From Holophaga foetida DSM 6591 (GTDB lineage: Bacteria > Acidobacteriota > Holophagae > Holophagales > Holophagaceae), in contig NZ_KI912268.1 in assembly GCF_000242615.2 (NCBI RefSeq), forward strand, positions 2,625,811-2,689,810: a DNA stretch of 64,000 nt, written 5' to 3'. Under the pieces are notes generated by a model. That model was given only the letters and a program-made list of their open reading frames with translations. It did no database searches and was not told the origin of the DNA. Position 1 is the first letter of the stretch, and every line of letters starts with the position of its first letter. The position numbers were made by a program, and so were the translations under genes. Of the stretch, positions 9,653 through 18,152 are shown one piece after another.

Positions 9653-11169
9653 GCCCCGTCAAGAACCTGGTGAAGACCTACGGAGATTCGACCTCCAAGG
9701 GGCTATACAACCCTGAATACCACCGGCCCGCCCACATCAAGTCGGCGGCAGTGGAGATGATCGACTGGACCTGGGGCACGGTCCAGGGCTGCTTCAACGA
9801 GAAGATGACCGTCAGCCAGATCATCGTGGATGCCCTCATCGGGTGCATCCCCCTGGTGGGCGATGTGACGGCGATACGGGACCTCCTGGCGGTCCTCATC
9901 CACATGGTCAAGTTCCCGGAGAAACGCAAGGAAGTCGCGGAGTGGGTGCTGCTGGTGATTCTCCTGTTGGCCCTGATCCCCGTGGGGGGCGGTGTCCTGA
10001 AGGGTGTAGGACGCCTCCTCAACCGGGGGGCCAAGACCGCCGCCGAGAGTCGGGGCCTCCTGAAGGAGATCGTGCTGTTCCTGAACCGCGTGGGCAGCGG
10101 AAACGCGGTGAAGTTCATCCGGGAGCTGAACCTGACGGCGCACCAGTGGACGCTCGTGGCGAAGTTCCAGGGGGTCATGGATCGTCTGATCCAGGCAATT
10201 GAGAAGATCCAGGGCAGCTTCAAGCTCCTGCCTGCACCCGTGCTCGACAAACTGGCCTGGCTCCGCCAGGGCTTCCAGGAAATCCGTCAGCTCGGCCGCG
10301 AGATGATCCCCAAGGCCGTCAAGGACCTGAACCAGAAGCTCAAGAACGTCCAGGCAGCTATCTACGAGGGCGAGTGGCGGGCGATCAGCGGCCAGGGCAA
10401 GGCGATGACACGGGAAGCAGAAGCCAGGCTGGTCAGCAAGCGGGCCAAGGAGCTGGGGCGGAGGAAGATGAAGTTCCCGCAGAATGCGGCGGGGAAGAAT
10501 CAAGAAACGGAGATCGCAAAGGTATACCAGCACAGAGAGGGGTGGCCGAATCTGATGAAAAAGTTGTCGGAAGATGGCGTTTACGAGGGGATACAGGCAT
10601 TTTCAGGCCCCATTAATGCCACAAGAATTCGTGGCCCCTATTCCATGGAAAGATATTACGACCTCAGCAAGGCAGGCCCATCTGGCGCTTGGTGGCAACC
10701 TCAGGGGACAATCTATCGTCGCGCAAAGGATTGGCGGGAGCGAAGTGCGGTCCTGGATACCTTCAACAAAGACGGATACCGGGCCACCTGCCACCTCCCG
10801 CCCAACCTGGAATTGTGCGCTTGGGAGGGGAAGGCGGCCGGACAAGTCCATCCCGCTACCGGGCAGTGGCTAGAGGGCGGCGGACAGCAACTCGTGGCGC
10901 ATATTCCCCTGAAGCCGGGAGAGAGTGAGGCCATCCTGAAGGCCGCACAGGAGGCGATCCGAACGGGGTCGTCTGAATACCGGGCCAGCAATGGCGTGCT
11001 CTTCAAGTTCGAGAAGACAGGTTGGGCGGATTCGGTGGATATCCACGGGTTCGAAAACTTCCGGGAGGTCTATGACGCTGAAACGAATACCCTCCTGGAA
11101 TACGAGCGTGCCTACAAAGTGATCCTGGCTGGTGAGCGCATCGAATACCGCGCCGAGCCCCAGAGATGA
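9640..11169 (+). CDS. type VI secretion toxin 2, paralogue of toxin 1
   Basis: A 509-residue paralogue of the first toxin. The delivery region (to about residue 285) is nearly identical in DNA and protein. The C-terminal part is homologous but diverged, keeping SGAWW, WEGKAAGQ, TGQWLEGGGQQ, the IHGFENFREVYD block and the tail LLEYERAYKVIL. I chose ATG 9640 because MDLLSPVKNLVKTYGDS aligns with the first toxin's start; a longer in-frame TTG start at 9571 has no homologous counterpart. It probably shares the upstream VgrG as carrier. The biochemical activity is unknown; the GGGQQ-type motif weakly suggests NAD chemistry. Confidence 0.72.
   Translation: MDLLSPVKNLVKTYGDSTSKGLYNPEYHRPAHIKSAAVEMIDWTWGTVQGCFNEKMTVSQIIVDALIGCIPLVGDVTAIRDLLAVLIHMVKFPEKRKEVAEWVLLVILLLALIPVGGGVLKGVGRLLNRGAKTAAESRGLLKEIVLFLNRVGSGNAVKFIRELNLTAHQWTLVAKFQGVMDRLIQAIEKIQGSFKLLPAPVLDKLAWLRQGFQEIRQLGREMIPKAVKDLNQKLKNVQAAIYEGEWRAISGQGKAMTREAEARLVSKRAKELGRRKMKFPQNAAGKNQETEIAKVYQHREGWPNLMKKLSEDGVYEGIQAFSGPINATRIRGPYSMERYYDLSKAGPSGAWWQPQGTIYRRAKDWRERSAVLDTFNKDGYRATCHLPPNLELCAWEGKAAGQVHPATGQWLEGGGQQLVAHIPLKPGESEAILKAAQEAIRTGSSEYRASNGVLFKFEKTGWADSVDIHGFENFREVYDAETNTLLEYERAYKVILAGERIEYRAEPQR
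9693..10493 (+). repeat. direct repeat copy B, toxin delivery region
   Basis: Second copy of the 800-bp delivery-region repeat described at 7078-7878; the register is preserved across its whole length. Confidence 0.9.
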
Positions 11170-11180
11170 AAGGAACGGCA

Positions 11181-12203
11181 ATGGTCAGTGACATCGAACA
11201 GCGGAAGATCTTCTGGCTCCTGAAACGGTGCAGTTCCTTGACCTACTGGAGAGATGTAGCCAATTCCCAACAGCGTTTCCTGGCCCTCATCGAGTCCGTG
11301 GTCCAGAACCACCCTGACAACGACCCGAACGAACTGGAACTCGATATTTACAAGCGGTCGTTGAATGATATCGATCACCTCGAAAGAGGCTTGCGGTGGC
11401 TGGCTCAGGGCAATCGCAGCGTGTTTCACCGGCACGAGGAAGGGTTTCTGGTCCAGAGCACTGAGGGATTTAGCCATCTAGCGACGCTCATCTGGCAAAA
11501 CGATTGTGAGGACAATCCCGATTCCTACATTACCCGAGGCGGAGAGCTGCTGAATCTGGCAGATGCAATCAGTCTCGCGAGGCGCGGAGCTCTGGGTGCC
11601 CTTGAGCCGAAACCAGAACAGCCCGCCGCCTATTCCCCCACCTGGGCCCTACTCCCGGAAGATCTCCCCAAGCACCCTTTTCCAGATCCTCTTCCGCCCC
11701 TGCCCCCCCCACCAAGCCGACCACGCCAAGTTAAGACCGGTCGACAGGTTCCCGTGGATGGCATCTATGCACCCAATGAGGAAGGGACCTGTATGAACTA
11801 CCTCCTGGGGGGGACCATTGCACCGACGGTGCTCCGGGAATATGGCGAACTCAAGGAATCCATCTTTTTCAAGGGCCGGTTCATTCGGGACACCGAAACC
11901 ATCCCCACCACCTGGCACCTGATCTGGGAGGATCACCGCTACGAGGACGGCACCGTGCCCGAGGAGGAGAAGGACTACTTCCTCCCCATGCCCGAGACGC
12001 CCCTTGAAACGCCCCAGTCCCCGGATGGCATTCGCCGGGCGCTTCCCGGCGAGGCCTGCACCCGCCCCGGCTACTGGTCCACGCTCGCCAAGTCAGGCAG
12101 CCGCCGCTGCTTCAAACAGGGCGAGGTCTTCCCGGACTTCCCGGAATCGAAGATCGCCCGGACCATATGGAACTACGACCCAGACCAGGAAGAGCGGGGT
12201 TGA
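11181..12203 (+). CDS. immunity protein 2, Imm71/Imm72-like
   Basis: A 340-residue paralogue of immunity protein 1. I chose ATG 11181 because MVSDIEQRKIFWLLKRC aligns with the paralogue's start and AAAGGA lies 6-7 bp upstream. An ATG at 11166 overlapping the toxin stop would add five residues and mimic the coupling of the first pair. The N-terminal two-thirds differs substantially from the paralogue, whereas the region after GTCMNYLLGGT is almost identical. It presumably neutralises toxin 2 in the producing cell. Confidence 0.6.
   Translation: MVSDIEQRKIFWLLKRCSSLTYWRDVANSQQRFLALIESVVQNHPDNDPNELELDIYKRSLNDIDHLERGLRWLAQGNRSVFHRHEEGFLVQSTEGFSHLATLIWQNDCEDNPDSYITRGGELLNLADAISLARRGALGALEPKPEQPAAYSPTWALLPEDLPKHPFPDPLPPLPPPPSRPRQVKTGRQVPVDGIYAPNEEGTCMNYLLGGTIAPTVLREYGELKESIFFKGRFIRDTETIPTTWHLIWEDHRYEDGTVPEEEKDYFLPMPETPLETPQSPDGIRRALPGEACTRPGYWSTLAKSGSRRCFKQGEVFPDFPESKIARTIWNYDPDQEERG
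11890..12203 (+). repeat. direct repeat copy B, immunity C-terminal region
   Basis: Second copy of the sequence at 9242-9555. It encodes the shared C-terminal block ending in NYDPDQEER. Confidence 0.85.
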
Positions 12204-12261
12204 GGTGAAGAGGCAGAGCCCTATACGATTGGGGGCATCCTACCCAGACCAGGAGCCAGCC

Positions 12262-12960
12262 ATGGACAGATCCCTTTCCCTCCCCGAGGCCCCCGGCGCC
12301 AGGGCCTCACGCCACTGCGGGATCTGGGCCCTGGTGCTGGTCATCATCTTCTTCCCAGCCGCCGTGATCCTGGGGATCATCGCCATCGTGCAGAACAACA
12401 AGGCCAAGACCTTGGCCAGGAATGCTCCTGACACCTATCGTGCCCCCAGCAGCGCCGGGATGATCATGGGCATCCTCTCTCTGGTGGCCATCCCCGTCTT
12501 CCTCTTCTTGGCAGGCGTCTTTGCAGCCATAGCCATTCCGGCCTTCATCGGCCAGAGGAATCGGGCACAGGATCGGGTGGCTCTCACGCACCTCTCCACC
12601 GGAACCGGGGTGCTCGTGAACCAGTTCGAGATGGGGATGGTGCAAGGGAAACTGGACCAGGATCTCCACAAGGATCTGGAAACCCAGTTGCGGGAGACCG
12701 GTGCCCCTCTCAAGAACCCCTGGAATGTAACAGGCCCCGCCTTCGAATACTCCATTGCCATCGTGAACGGCTTGGACGAGGACGGCCTCAGGGAGGTGGC
12801 CCAGAGCCAGGCAAGCAACCTGGGACAGGTCGTATTCGTCGTCCAGTTCCCCTCCAGGCCGGGGGAGTCTCAGCAGGCCGGTTTCCTGGCCGGGGCCGTC
12901 AGGACAAGGATGCCCGTTGATGGGTCCACGGTCACGACACGAGTGACACCGCTGAATTGA
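12262..12960 (+). CDS. membrane protein with pilin-like transmembrane segment
   Basis: A 232-residue protein with two hydrophobic segments: the first (WALVLVIIFFPAAVILGIIA) followed by QNNKAKTLARN as in DUF4190-type proteins, the second reading GVFAAIAIPAFIGQRNRAQD, which closely resembles the N-terminal helix of type IV pilin-like proteins (AIAIPAF). The rest is a soluble domain. There is no prepilin peptidase site at the extreme N-terminus, so it is unlikely to be an assembled pilin. ATG 12262 follows a GGAG site. It lies after the type VI island but shows no functional link to it. Confidence 0.55.
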   Translation: MDRSLSLPEAPGARASRHCGIWALVLVIIFFPAAVILGIIAIVQNNKAKTLARNAPDTYRAPSSAGMIMGILSLVAIPVFLFLAGVFAAIAIPAFIGQRNRAQDRVALTHLSTGTGVLVNQFEMGMVQGKLDQDLHKDLETQLRETGAPLKNPWNVTGPAFEYSIAIVNGLDEDGLREVAQSQASNLGQVVFVVQFPSRPGESQQAGFLAGAVRTRMPVDGSTVTTRVTPLN

Positions 12961-13011
12961 TCGTAAAACCCGGGTTTCGCTCTAGGATGTTGTAATCACT
13001 CCAGGACCCCC

Positions 13012-14778
13012 ATGAGCGAATCAACCACTGATATCCAGGAACGTCTCCGCCATCTGGAGGAGCAGGTCGCATGGCTGGTGGCGCGGGCCAAGGCAACCTT
13101 GCCCCCCGAGGACGCTTCGCCCCATGACAAGACGGACCCTGGCTTGGCGCCCCTTGCACCGCCCATCCCTCCGGTCCCACCGCGGCCACCGATCCTTCCC
13201 AGGGTCACTCCGGTTTCGGACCGGACTTCGGCACCCAGTCCCATCCTGCTCATCGCCGCCATCGGCGCGGTGATCTTCCTCCTGGGGGCGGTCTTCTTTC
13301 TGCACCTTGCGATCCAGCGGGGCTGGATCGGACCGGAGATGCGCTTTGTGCTGGGGCTGGTGGTGGGCTGCGCGCTCGCCGCCGGATCAGCGCTCATGGT
13401 CCTGGGGCGCAGCCCCCAGCTGGGCAGCTGCATTCTGCTGGCGGGACTGGGAACCCTGATGTTCACCCTGCGCTGGGGCTCCATCAACCAGGGTTTGATC
13501 CCGGTGGGCCTGGGTTTCGCCGGATCCGCCGTGGCTGCGATCTTCGCCGGAGGACTCGCCGGGCGGGCCCGCTTTGCCCCGCCCCTCTGGGTCGGGCTTC
13601 TGGCGGGCCTCCTCACCCCCCTGGTCTTCAGCCAGGGGGGCCATCACGAGATCGCCCTGACCCTCTACTTGGCGGTTCTTGTGGGGGCGGCACTGCTGGT
13701 TCCCTATGTCTCGGGCATTGGCGCCCGCTGGGGGGTGGCCCGCTGGATGGCGGTGGTGGGCACCTGGGCCCTGGTGGCCCTCTCCTGCGGTGAGGTTCAG
13801 GCGGCTGACGCAGGCAGCTTGATGGCGCTGCTGGCCTTGCACTATGTTCTGGCCGGGATCTGGATCTGGCTTCCCCGTCAGGAGGAGCGTCCCAGCTCGC
13901 CCACCCTGCTCTGGTTCCTGGTGTCCCTGACCGCCACCAGTCTGGCTTGGGTGCTGTGGAAAAAACTCCACCTCGCCCACGAGTGGTTCTGCGCCCAGGT
14001 GCTCCTGGTGGCCGCCATCAACCTCGGACTGGTGAAGCCTCTCCGGGAAAGACTCGAGGGCCATAGTGCCGATCTGGGCCTGCTGGTGCTCGCCGGGGGC
14101 CATCTGGCCCTGGCGGTGCCCATCGCCCTGGACTGGAAATGGGTTGGCCTCCTCTGGGGCCTCTTCGCCCTGGGTCTGGCCTGGGCCGTGGAGTACGCCA
14201 GCGAGCACCCCGATTGGGAGAAGGAGGAGCTGCGCTCCCTGATGCTTCTGGCCGTGGGCATGAGCGTCCTGGCCACCCTCACCTGGATGGTCCACGCCAC
14301 ACAGCTCTTTGAACGCTCCGGTGTGACGCCCTTCCTCAATCGCGCCTTCGGCGAAGCGGTGCTGGCCACCCTGGCCTGGGGGCTCCTCGCCCGCCGGGGG
14401 GGAGGCCTTCGGGCTTTGGGTTTCATCCTGCTGGAGCTCATCGCCAATATCGCACTGGCACTGGAAGTGAGCCGCGGCGTGCGCTGGGCCGGGGGCACGG
14501 GTCTTGGGGCCTCCATCTCCATGACCCTGGTCTGGGCGGCTTCGGGTGCCGTCCAATGGCTCAAGAGCCTTTCCTTGGATGTGGAGGGGCTTCGGATGGG
14601 CCTGGCCATCGCGGGCTATACCTGGCTGGGCATCGCCAGCCTCAAGCTGATCCTGGTGGACATGTCCGAGGTAGACGCCATCCTCCGGGCCCTGGCCTTC
14701 CTGGGGGTGGGGGTGATCTTCCTGGTGGCGGCCCTCACGGCCAACCGCATCCGTCTGGCCCGGAAGGAGGGGGAATGA
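13012..14778 (+). CDS. DUF2339 polytopic membrane protein
   Basis: A 588-residue protein. The N-terminus has a short coiled-coil-like stretch (IQERLRHLEEQVAWLVARA), then a Pro-rich linker and about 14-18 closely packed hydrophobic segments filling the rest, typical of DUF2339. The function of the family is unknown. Its stop overlaps the start of a DUF3999 gene (ATGA), a pairing seen in many Gram-negatives that suggests a two-part envelope complex. Confidence 0.8.
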   Translation: MSESTTDIQERLRHLEEQVAWLVARAKATLPPEDASPHDKTDPGLAPLAPPIPPVPPRPPILPRVTPVSDRTSAPSPILLIAAIGAVIFLLGAVFFLHLAIQRGWIGPEMRFVLGLVVGCALAAGSALMVLGRSPQLGSCILLAGLGTLMFTLRWGSINQGLIPVGLGFAGSAVAAIFAGGLAGRARFAPPLWVGLLAGLLTPLVFSQGGHHEIALTLYLAVLVGAALLVPYVSGIGARWGVARWMAVVGTWALVALSCGEVQAADAGSLMALLALHYVLAGIWIWLPRQEERPSSPTLLWFLVSLTATSLAWVLWKKLHLAHEWFCAQVLLVAAINLGLVKPLRERLEGHSADLGLLVLAGGHLALAVPIALDWKWVGLLWGLFALGLAWAVEYASEHPDWEKEELRSLMLLAVGMSVLATLTWMVHATQLFERSGVTPFLNRAFGEAVLATLAWGLLARRGGGLRALGFILLELIANIALALEVSRGVRWAGGTGLGASISMTLVWAASGAVQWLKSLSLDVEGLRMGLAIAGYTWLGIASLKLILVDMSEVDAILRALAFLGVGVIFLVAALTANRIRLARKEGE

Positions 14779-16007
14779 GAAGCCTGAGTGGTGCGTGCGC
14801 CCTGCTGCTTCTGATGGCCTGTGGGACGACCGAGGACCGTTCTGGTCTGGTGCGGCGTCCCTTGAGCCAGGCCTCCCAGGGGGGCTGGGTGCGCCTGCCT
14901 CTGGATGGCGAAGCCCAGGCTCAGATGCCCAGTCTCTGGGTGGGGGATGCGAAGGGCCGCTCCGTGCCCTTCCTGGTGGAGCGGGAGGGGCTGTGGGAAC
15001 CCCGGCGCCTGGATCTGGAGCGGGTTCTGCTGGGACGGGATTCCCAGGGACGGCCCACCGCCGAATTCGCTCTGAAGTTTCCCGAAGGATGGCAGGTGCG
15101 GGAGCGGGAGCAGCTCCGGATCGAACTGGAGCTGGAGGGCAGTGGCTCCTGGGTCTGCCCTGTGAAGGTCGAGCGGCGCGGGGAGGGGGGTGGTCCCATC
15201 ACCCTGGACCAGGATCTCCCCCTCCAGGTCTTTCGCCTGGAGGGGGCCGAGGGGCGGGAGGCCATCTCCATCCCTTGGGATGCCAGCAGCTATCGCATCA
15301 CCCTCCTGGGAGCTTACGGGAAGGCCCCCAGGGTCCGGGGGGTGAAGGTCACGGCCCGGACGGAGCCTGATCATCAGAGCGGGGAGTGGCTGGTGCCCCA
15401 GGTGCTCCAGAAGAAGGCGGAAGGCCACTGGCAGGTCAAGCTGGGGGCCAGGGAGCGGGTGGTGGGGCTGGAGCTTCAGATGGAAGCTCCCCTGGCTCCC
15501 ATCCATCCTGAAGTCTCCCTTCCCTCTCGGCCTGGGCGCGGAGAGATCCCTGAGCCCGACTATGCCCTGCGGACCCGCTGTGAAGGCTTGGTCTGGAATC
15601 TCCCGGCCCTGGAGAGCCGCTCCAGCCGGGTATCGATTACCCCGGTGCTTACGGACGAGCTGGAGCTGGGCTTTCCGGAGGGTGCCAGGCCGGAGGGTGT
15701 GCGGGTCCTGGTGCGCCGGGAGACCCTCCTCTTTCCTGCCGAGGCGGGAGCCACCTATTTCCTCCACCTCGGAGGCGAAGCCCGGAAGGCCCCGGGGGAT
15801 CTGGGGGCCCTGCCGGATTCCAGCCGGGCCCTCTACCAGAGGAAGCCCCTGGGCCTGGGGAAGGCTGAACCCGATCCTGAGGGGGCCTCCCGCCAAGTGG
15901 CCAAGGTGGACCAGGCCGCTGAGAAATCCCGGCCCTGGCTCCCATGGATCGCGGGTGCGGTCGTGGCGGTCCTGGCGGTGGTGGGGGCGAGGCTGCTCAG
16001 GAGGTAG
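14775..16007 (+). CDS. DUF3999 lipoprotein-like envelope protein
   Basis: A 410-residue protein beginning MRSLSGACALLLLMACGTT, a lipobox (LLMAC) with predicted lipidation at Cys16. A large beta-rich periplasmic region follows, then a single C-terminal transmembrane helix (about 387-405) ending in LLRR. This layout and its coupling to DUF2339 fit DUF3999. The start overlaps the preceding stop by four bases. Confidence 0.75.
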   Translation: MRSLSGACALLLLMACGTTEDRSGLVRRPLSQASQGGWVRLPLDGEAQAQMPSLWVGDAKGRSVPFLVEREGLWEPRRLDLERVLLGRDSQGRPTAEFALKFPEGWQVREREQLRIELELEGSGSWVCPVKVERRGEGGGPITLDQDLPLQVFRLEGAEGREAISIPWDASSYRITLLGAYGKAPRVRGVKVTARTEPDHQSGEWLVPQVLQKKAEGHWQVKLGARERVVGLELQMEAPLAPIHPEVSLPSRPGRGEIPEPDYALRTRCEGLVWNLPALESRSSRVSITPVLTDELELGFPEGARPEGVRVLVRRETLLFPAEAGATYFLHLGGEARKAPGDLGALPDSSRALYQRKPLGLGKAEPDPEGASRQVAKVDQAAEKSRPWLPWIAGAVVAVLAVVGARLLRR

Positions 16008-16013
16008 GGCCGC

Positions 16014-16048
16014 GGATCGAGCTTTTAACGAGGGGAAAAGCTCGATCC
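16014..16048. terminator. 13-bp perfect inverted repeat after DUF3999 gene
   Basis: GGATCGAGCTTTT and AAAAGCTCGATCC form a perfect 13-bp stem with a 9-base loop, starting 7 bp after the DUF3999 stop. There is no T-tract beyond the stem, so it is not a textbook intrinsic terminator, but its position fits a transcript-end or mRNA-stabilising hairpin. Confidence 0.55.
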
Positions 16049-16160
16049 ATGGCCCTTGAGCTGAACGGCTGAGCCAAGCTGACGATCGGGATCGAAGTTC
16101 GACGGTGCCAGAGTTCCCCAGCTGTGGAATTCTGCTTGATGTCCCTTTTCAAGGAGCGGC

Positions 16161-17063
16161 ATGTCTGCATCCAGTTCCAAGGCTCTGGCCCTCTCTCTCG
16201 GTGCGAATCTCGGCATCGCCATCTCCAAGTTCCTGGTCTTCGGCCTCACCCGCTCTGCATCTATGTTGACGGAGGCGATCCATTCCAGTGCGGATTGCGG
16301 AAACCAGGCCCTTCTCTTCCTGGGTATGAAGCAGGCCCAGAAGCCACCGACAGCCAAGCACCCCCTGGGCCAGGGCCAGGCCGCCTTCGTGGCCAGTTTC
16401 CTGGTGGCTCTCCTCCTCTTCAGTGTGGGCGGCATCTTTTCTGTGGTGGAGGGCATCCACAAGATCCGCCACCCCGAAACCCCGCATGGGTTGTGGTGGG
16501 CCGTGGGGCTCCTGGTTTTCGCCATGTTCCTGGAGGGCGCCTCCCTCCTGGGGGCCATGAATGCCTGCCGGGCGGAACGCGGGAAGAAGGGCCTTTTCCG
16601 CTACCTGCAGGAGAGCAGTGCCACAGAGCTGGTGGTGGTCCTGGCCGAGGATATCGCAGCCATGGCAGGCCTCGCCCTGGCCCTGGTGGCGGTGATCCTC
16701 ACGATGGTCACCGGCAATCCCATCTGGGATGGCATCGGCAGCCTGGGTATCGGCCTGATCCTCATCGCCGTGGCCATCTTCGTAGGTGTGGAGGTCACGA
16801 GCCTTCTCCTCAACGAGGCTGCCCCCACGCGGCTCCGGCAGTCCATTCGCCTGGAGATCCTGGAGGATGTCCAGGTGGACAGGGTCCTGAACCTTGTCAC
16901 CGTGGTGGTGGGCTCGGATCAGCTCATGGTGGCCCTCAAGCTCCGCTTCAAGGATCAGGTCACCGGCGAGGCCCTGATCGCGGCCAGCAACGCCCTGGAG
17001 GCCCGCCTCAAGGCCAGGTTCCCCCAAATCCGCTTCCTCTTCGTGGAGCCGGATCTTTCCTGA
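16161..17063 (+). CDS. cation diffusion facilitator family transporter
   Basis: A 300-residue inner-membrane CDF protein that exports divalent metals (Zn, Co, Fe or Mn) by proton antiport. Key signatures are the TM2 metal site IHSSADCGNQALL and the TM5 site VVLAEDIAAMAG, with short loops and a C-terminal cytoplasmic domain (RLEILEDVQVDRVLNLV) of the ferredoxin-like type. The order resembles the ZnT9-like branch (ED in TM5). AAGGAG lies 5 bp before the ATG. It appears monocistronic, so its metal cannot be inferred from neighbours. Confidence 0.88.
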   Translation: MSASSSKALALSLGANLGIAISKFLVFGLTRSASMLTEAIHSSADCGNQALLFLGMKQAQKPPTAKHPLGQGQAAFVASFLVALLLFSVGGIFSVVEGIHKIRHPETPHGLWWAVGLLVFAMFLEGASLLGAMNACRAERGKKGLFRYLQESSATELVVVLAEDIAAMAGLALALVAVILTMVTGNPIWDGIGSLGIGLILIAVAIFVGVEVTSLLLNEAAPTRLRQSIRLEILEDVQVDRVLNLVTVVVGSDQLMVALKLRFKDQVTGEALIAASNALEARLKARFPQIRFLFVEPDLS

Positions 17064-17249
17064 GCTTATGTCTGTAAAGTAGCCATGCCTCAAAAGCCAA
17101 CGGTAGGTGTTCAGACTTCCGCCATGGAATTAGGACTGGCTCTCAAGCGATCACAACTGCGTCCGCAAGGGGTACGGAATTCTCTTCCGTGAGGAGGGAT
17201 TTCCGCTTGTCATACCAGATGGTTGACTCCGCCCCTGCCCCGCGTTTCC

Positions 17250-18152
17250 ATGGAGGCATCCCAGGAGGCTGCCGTGGATGCTGCGGAGATCAAGCAGGGG
17301 CTCGCCAAACAGGGCTACATCGCCGATGACGCCACGGCCCTGGTGCTCCAGTTCTCGGTGCTGCTCCAGAAGCCCCTCCTGATCGAGGGCCCCGCCGGGG
17401 CCGGGAAGACAGGCTTGGCCAAGGCCTGGAGCCAGTTCCTGGAGCGGGAGCTGATCCGCCTCCAGTGCTACGAGGGTATCGACGAGGGCAAGGCCCTCTA
17501 CGAGTGGAACTACCAGAAGCAGCTTCTCTACATCCAGACCCAGGACCCCGACCACCGGAAGTGGACCAGCGCCCACACCAGCATCTACGGCCCCGAGTTC
17601 CTCATGGAGCGCCCCCTCCTCAAGGCCATCTCCGGCCACCAACCCTCGGTGCTCCTCATCGACGAGATCGACAAGAGCGACGAGGAGTTCGAGAGCTTCC
17701 TCCTGGAGGTCCTCTCCGAGTGGCAGGTTTCCATCCCCGAGACCGGCACCATCGCCGCCACCACCATCCCTTCGGTTATCCTCACCAGCAACAACACCCG
17801 GAATCTGAGCCAGGCCCTGCGCCGCCGCTGTCTCTACCTCTACCTGGACTACCCCAGCGAGGCCCGGGAGCTGGACATCCTGCGCCTCCACTTCCCCGGC
17901 CTGACAGAATCCCTGGGGCGGCAGGTGGTGACCTTCGTGCGGCGCCTGCGCCTGGAGAAGCTCAAGAAGCATCCCAGCATCAGCGAGGTCATCGACTGGA
18001 CCCGGGTGCTGGAGCACCTGGGGGCCGAGACCCTGACTCCTGAGCTGGCCCAGGCCACCCTTAATGTCCTGCTCAAGCACCAGGAGGACTGTCGGCGCAT
18101 GACGGAGAAGCTCTCGCAGGCGGAATGGTTCCGTGGAATTCCTGGTTCTTGA
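17250..18152 (+). CDS. MoxR-family AAA ATPase
   Basis: A 300-residue AAA+ ATPase. The Walker A motif is GPAGAGKTGLA (about residues 50-60), Walker B with sensor is VLLIDEIDKSDEEFE, and an arginine-rich sensor-2 region follows (ALRRRCLYLYLDYP). MoxR proteins act with a von Willebrand factor A partner as chaperones for metal-cofactor insertion or complex activation. A VWA gene follows with a 20-bp overlap. ATG 17250 is preferred; a TTG at 17223 would add nine residues and a GTG lies downstream. No client enzyme (such as a CO dehydrogenase) is adjacent. Confidence 0.85.
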   Translation: MEASQEAAVDAAEIKQGLAKQGYIADDATALVLQFSVLLQKPLLIEGPAGAGKTGLAKAWSQFLERELIRLQCYEGIDEGKALYEWNYQKQLLYIQTQDPDHRKWTSAHTSIYGPEFLMERPLLKAISGHQPSVLLIDEIDKSDEEFESFLLEVLSEWQVSIPETGTIAATTIPSVILTSNNTRNLSQALRRRCLYLYLDYPSEARELDILRLHFPGLTESLGRQVVTFVRRLRLEKLKKHPSISEVIDWTRVLEHLGAETLTPELAQATLNVLLKHQEDCRRMTEKLSQAEWFRGIPGS

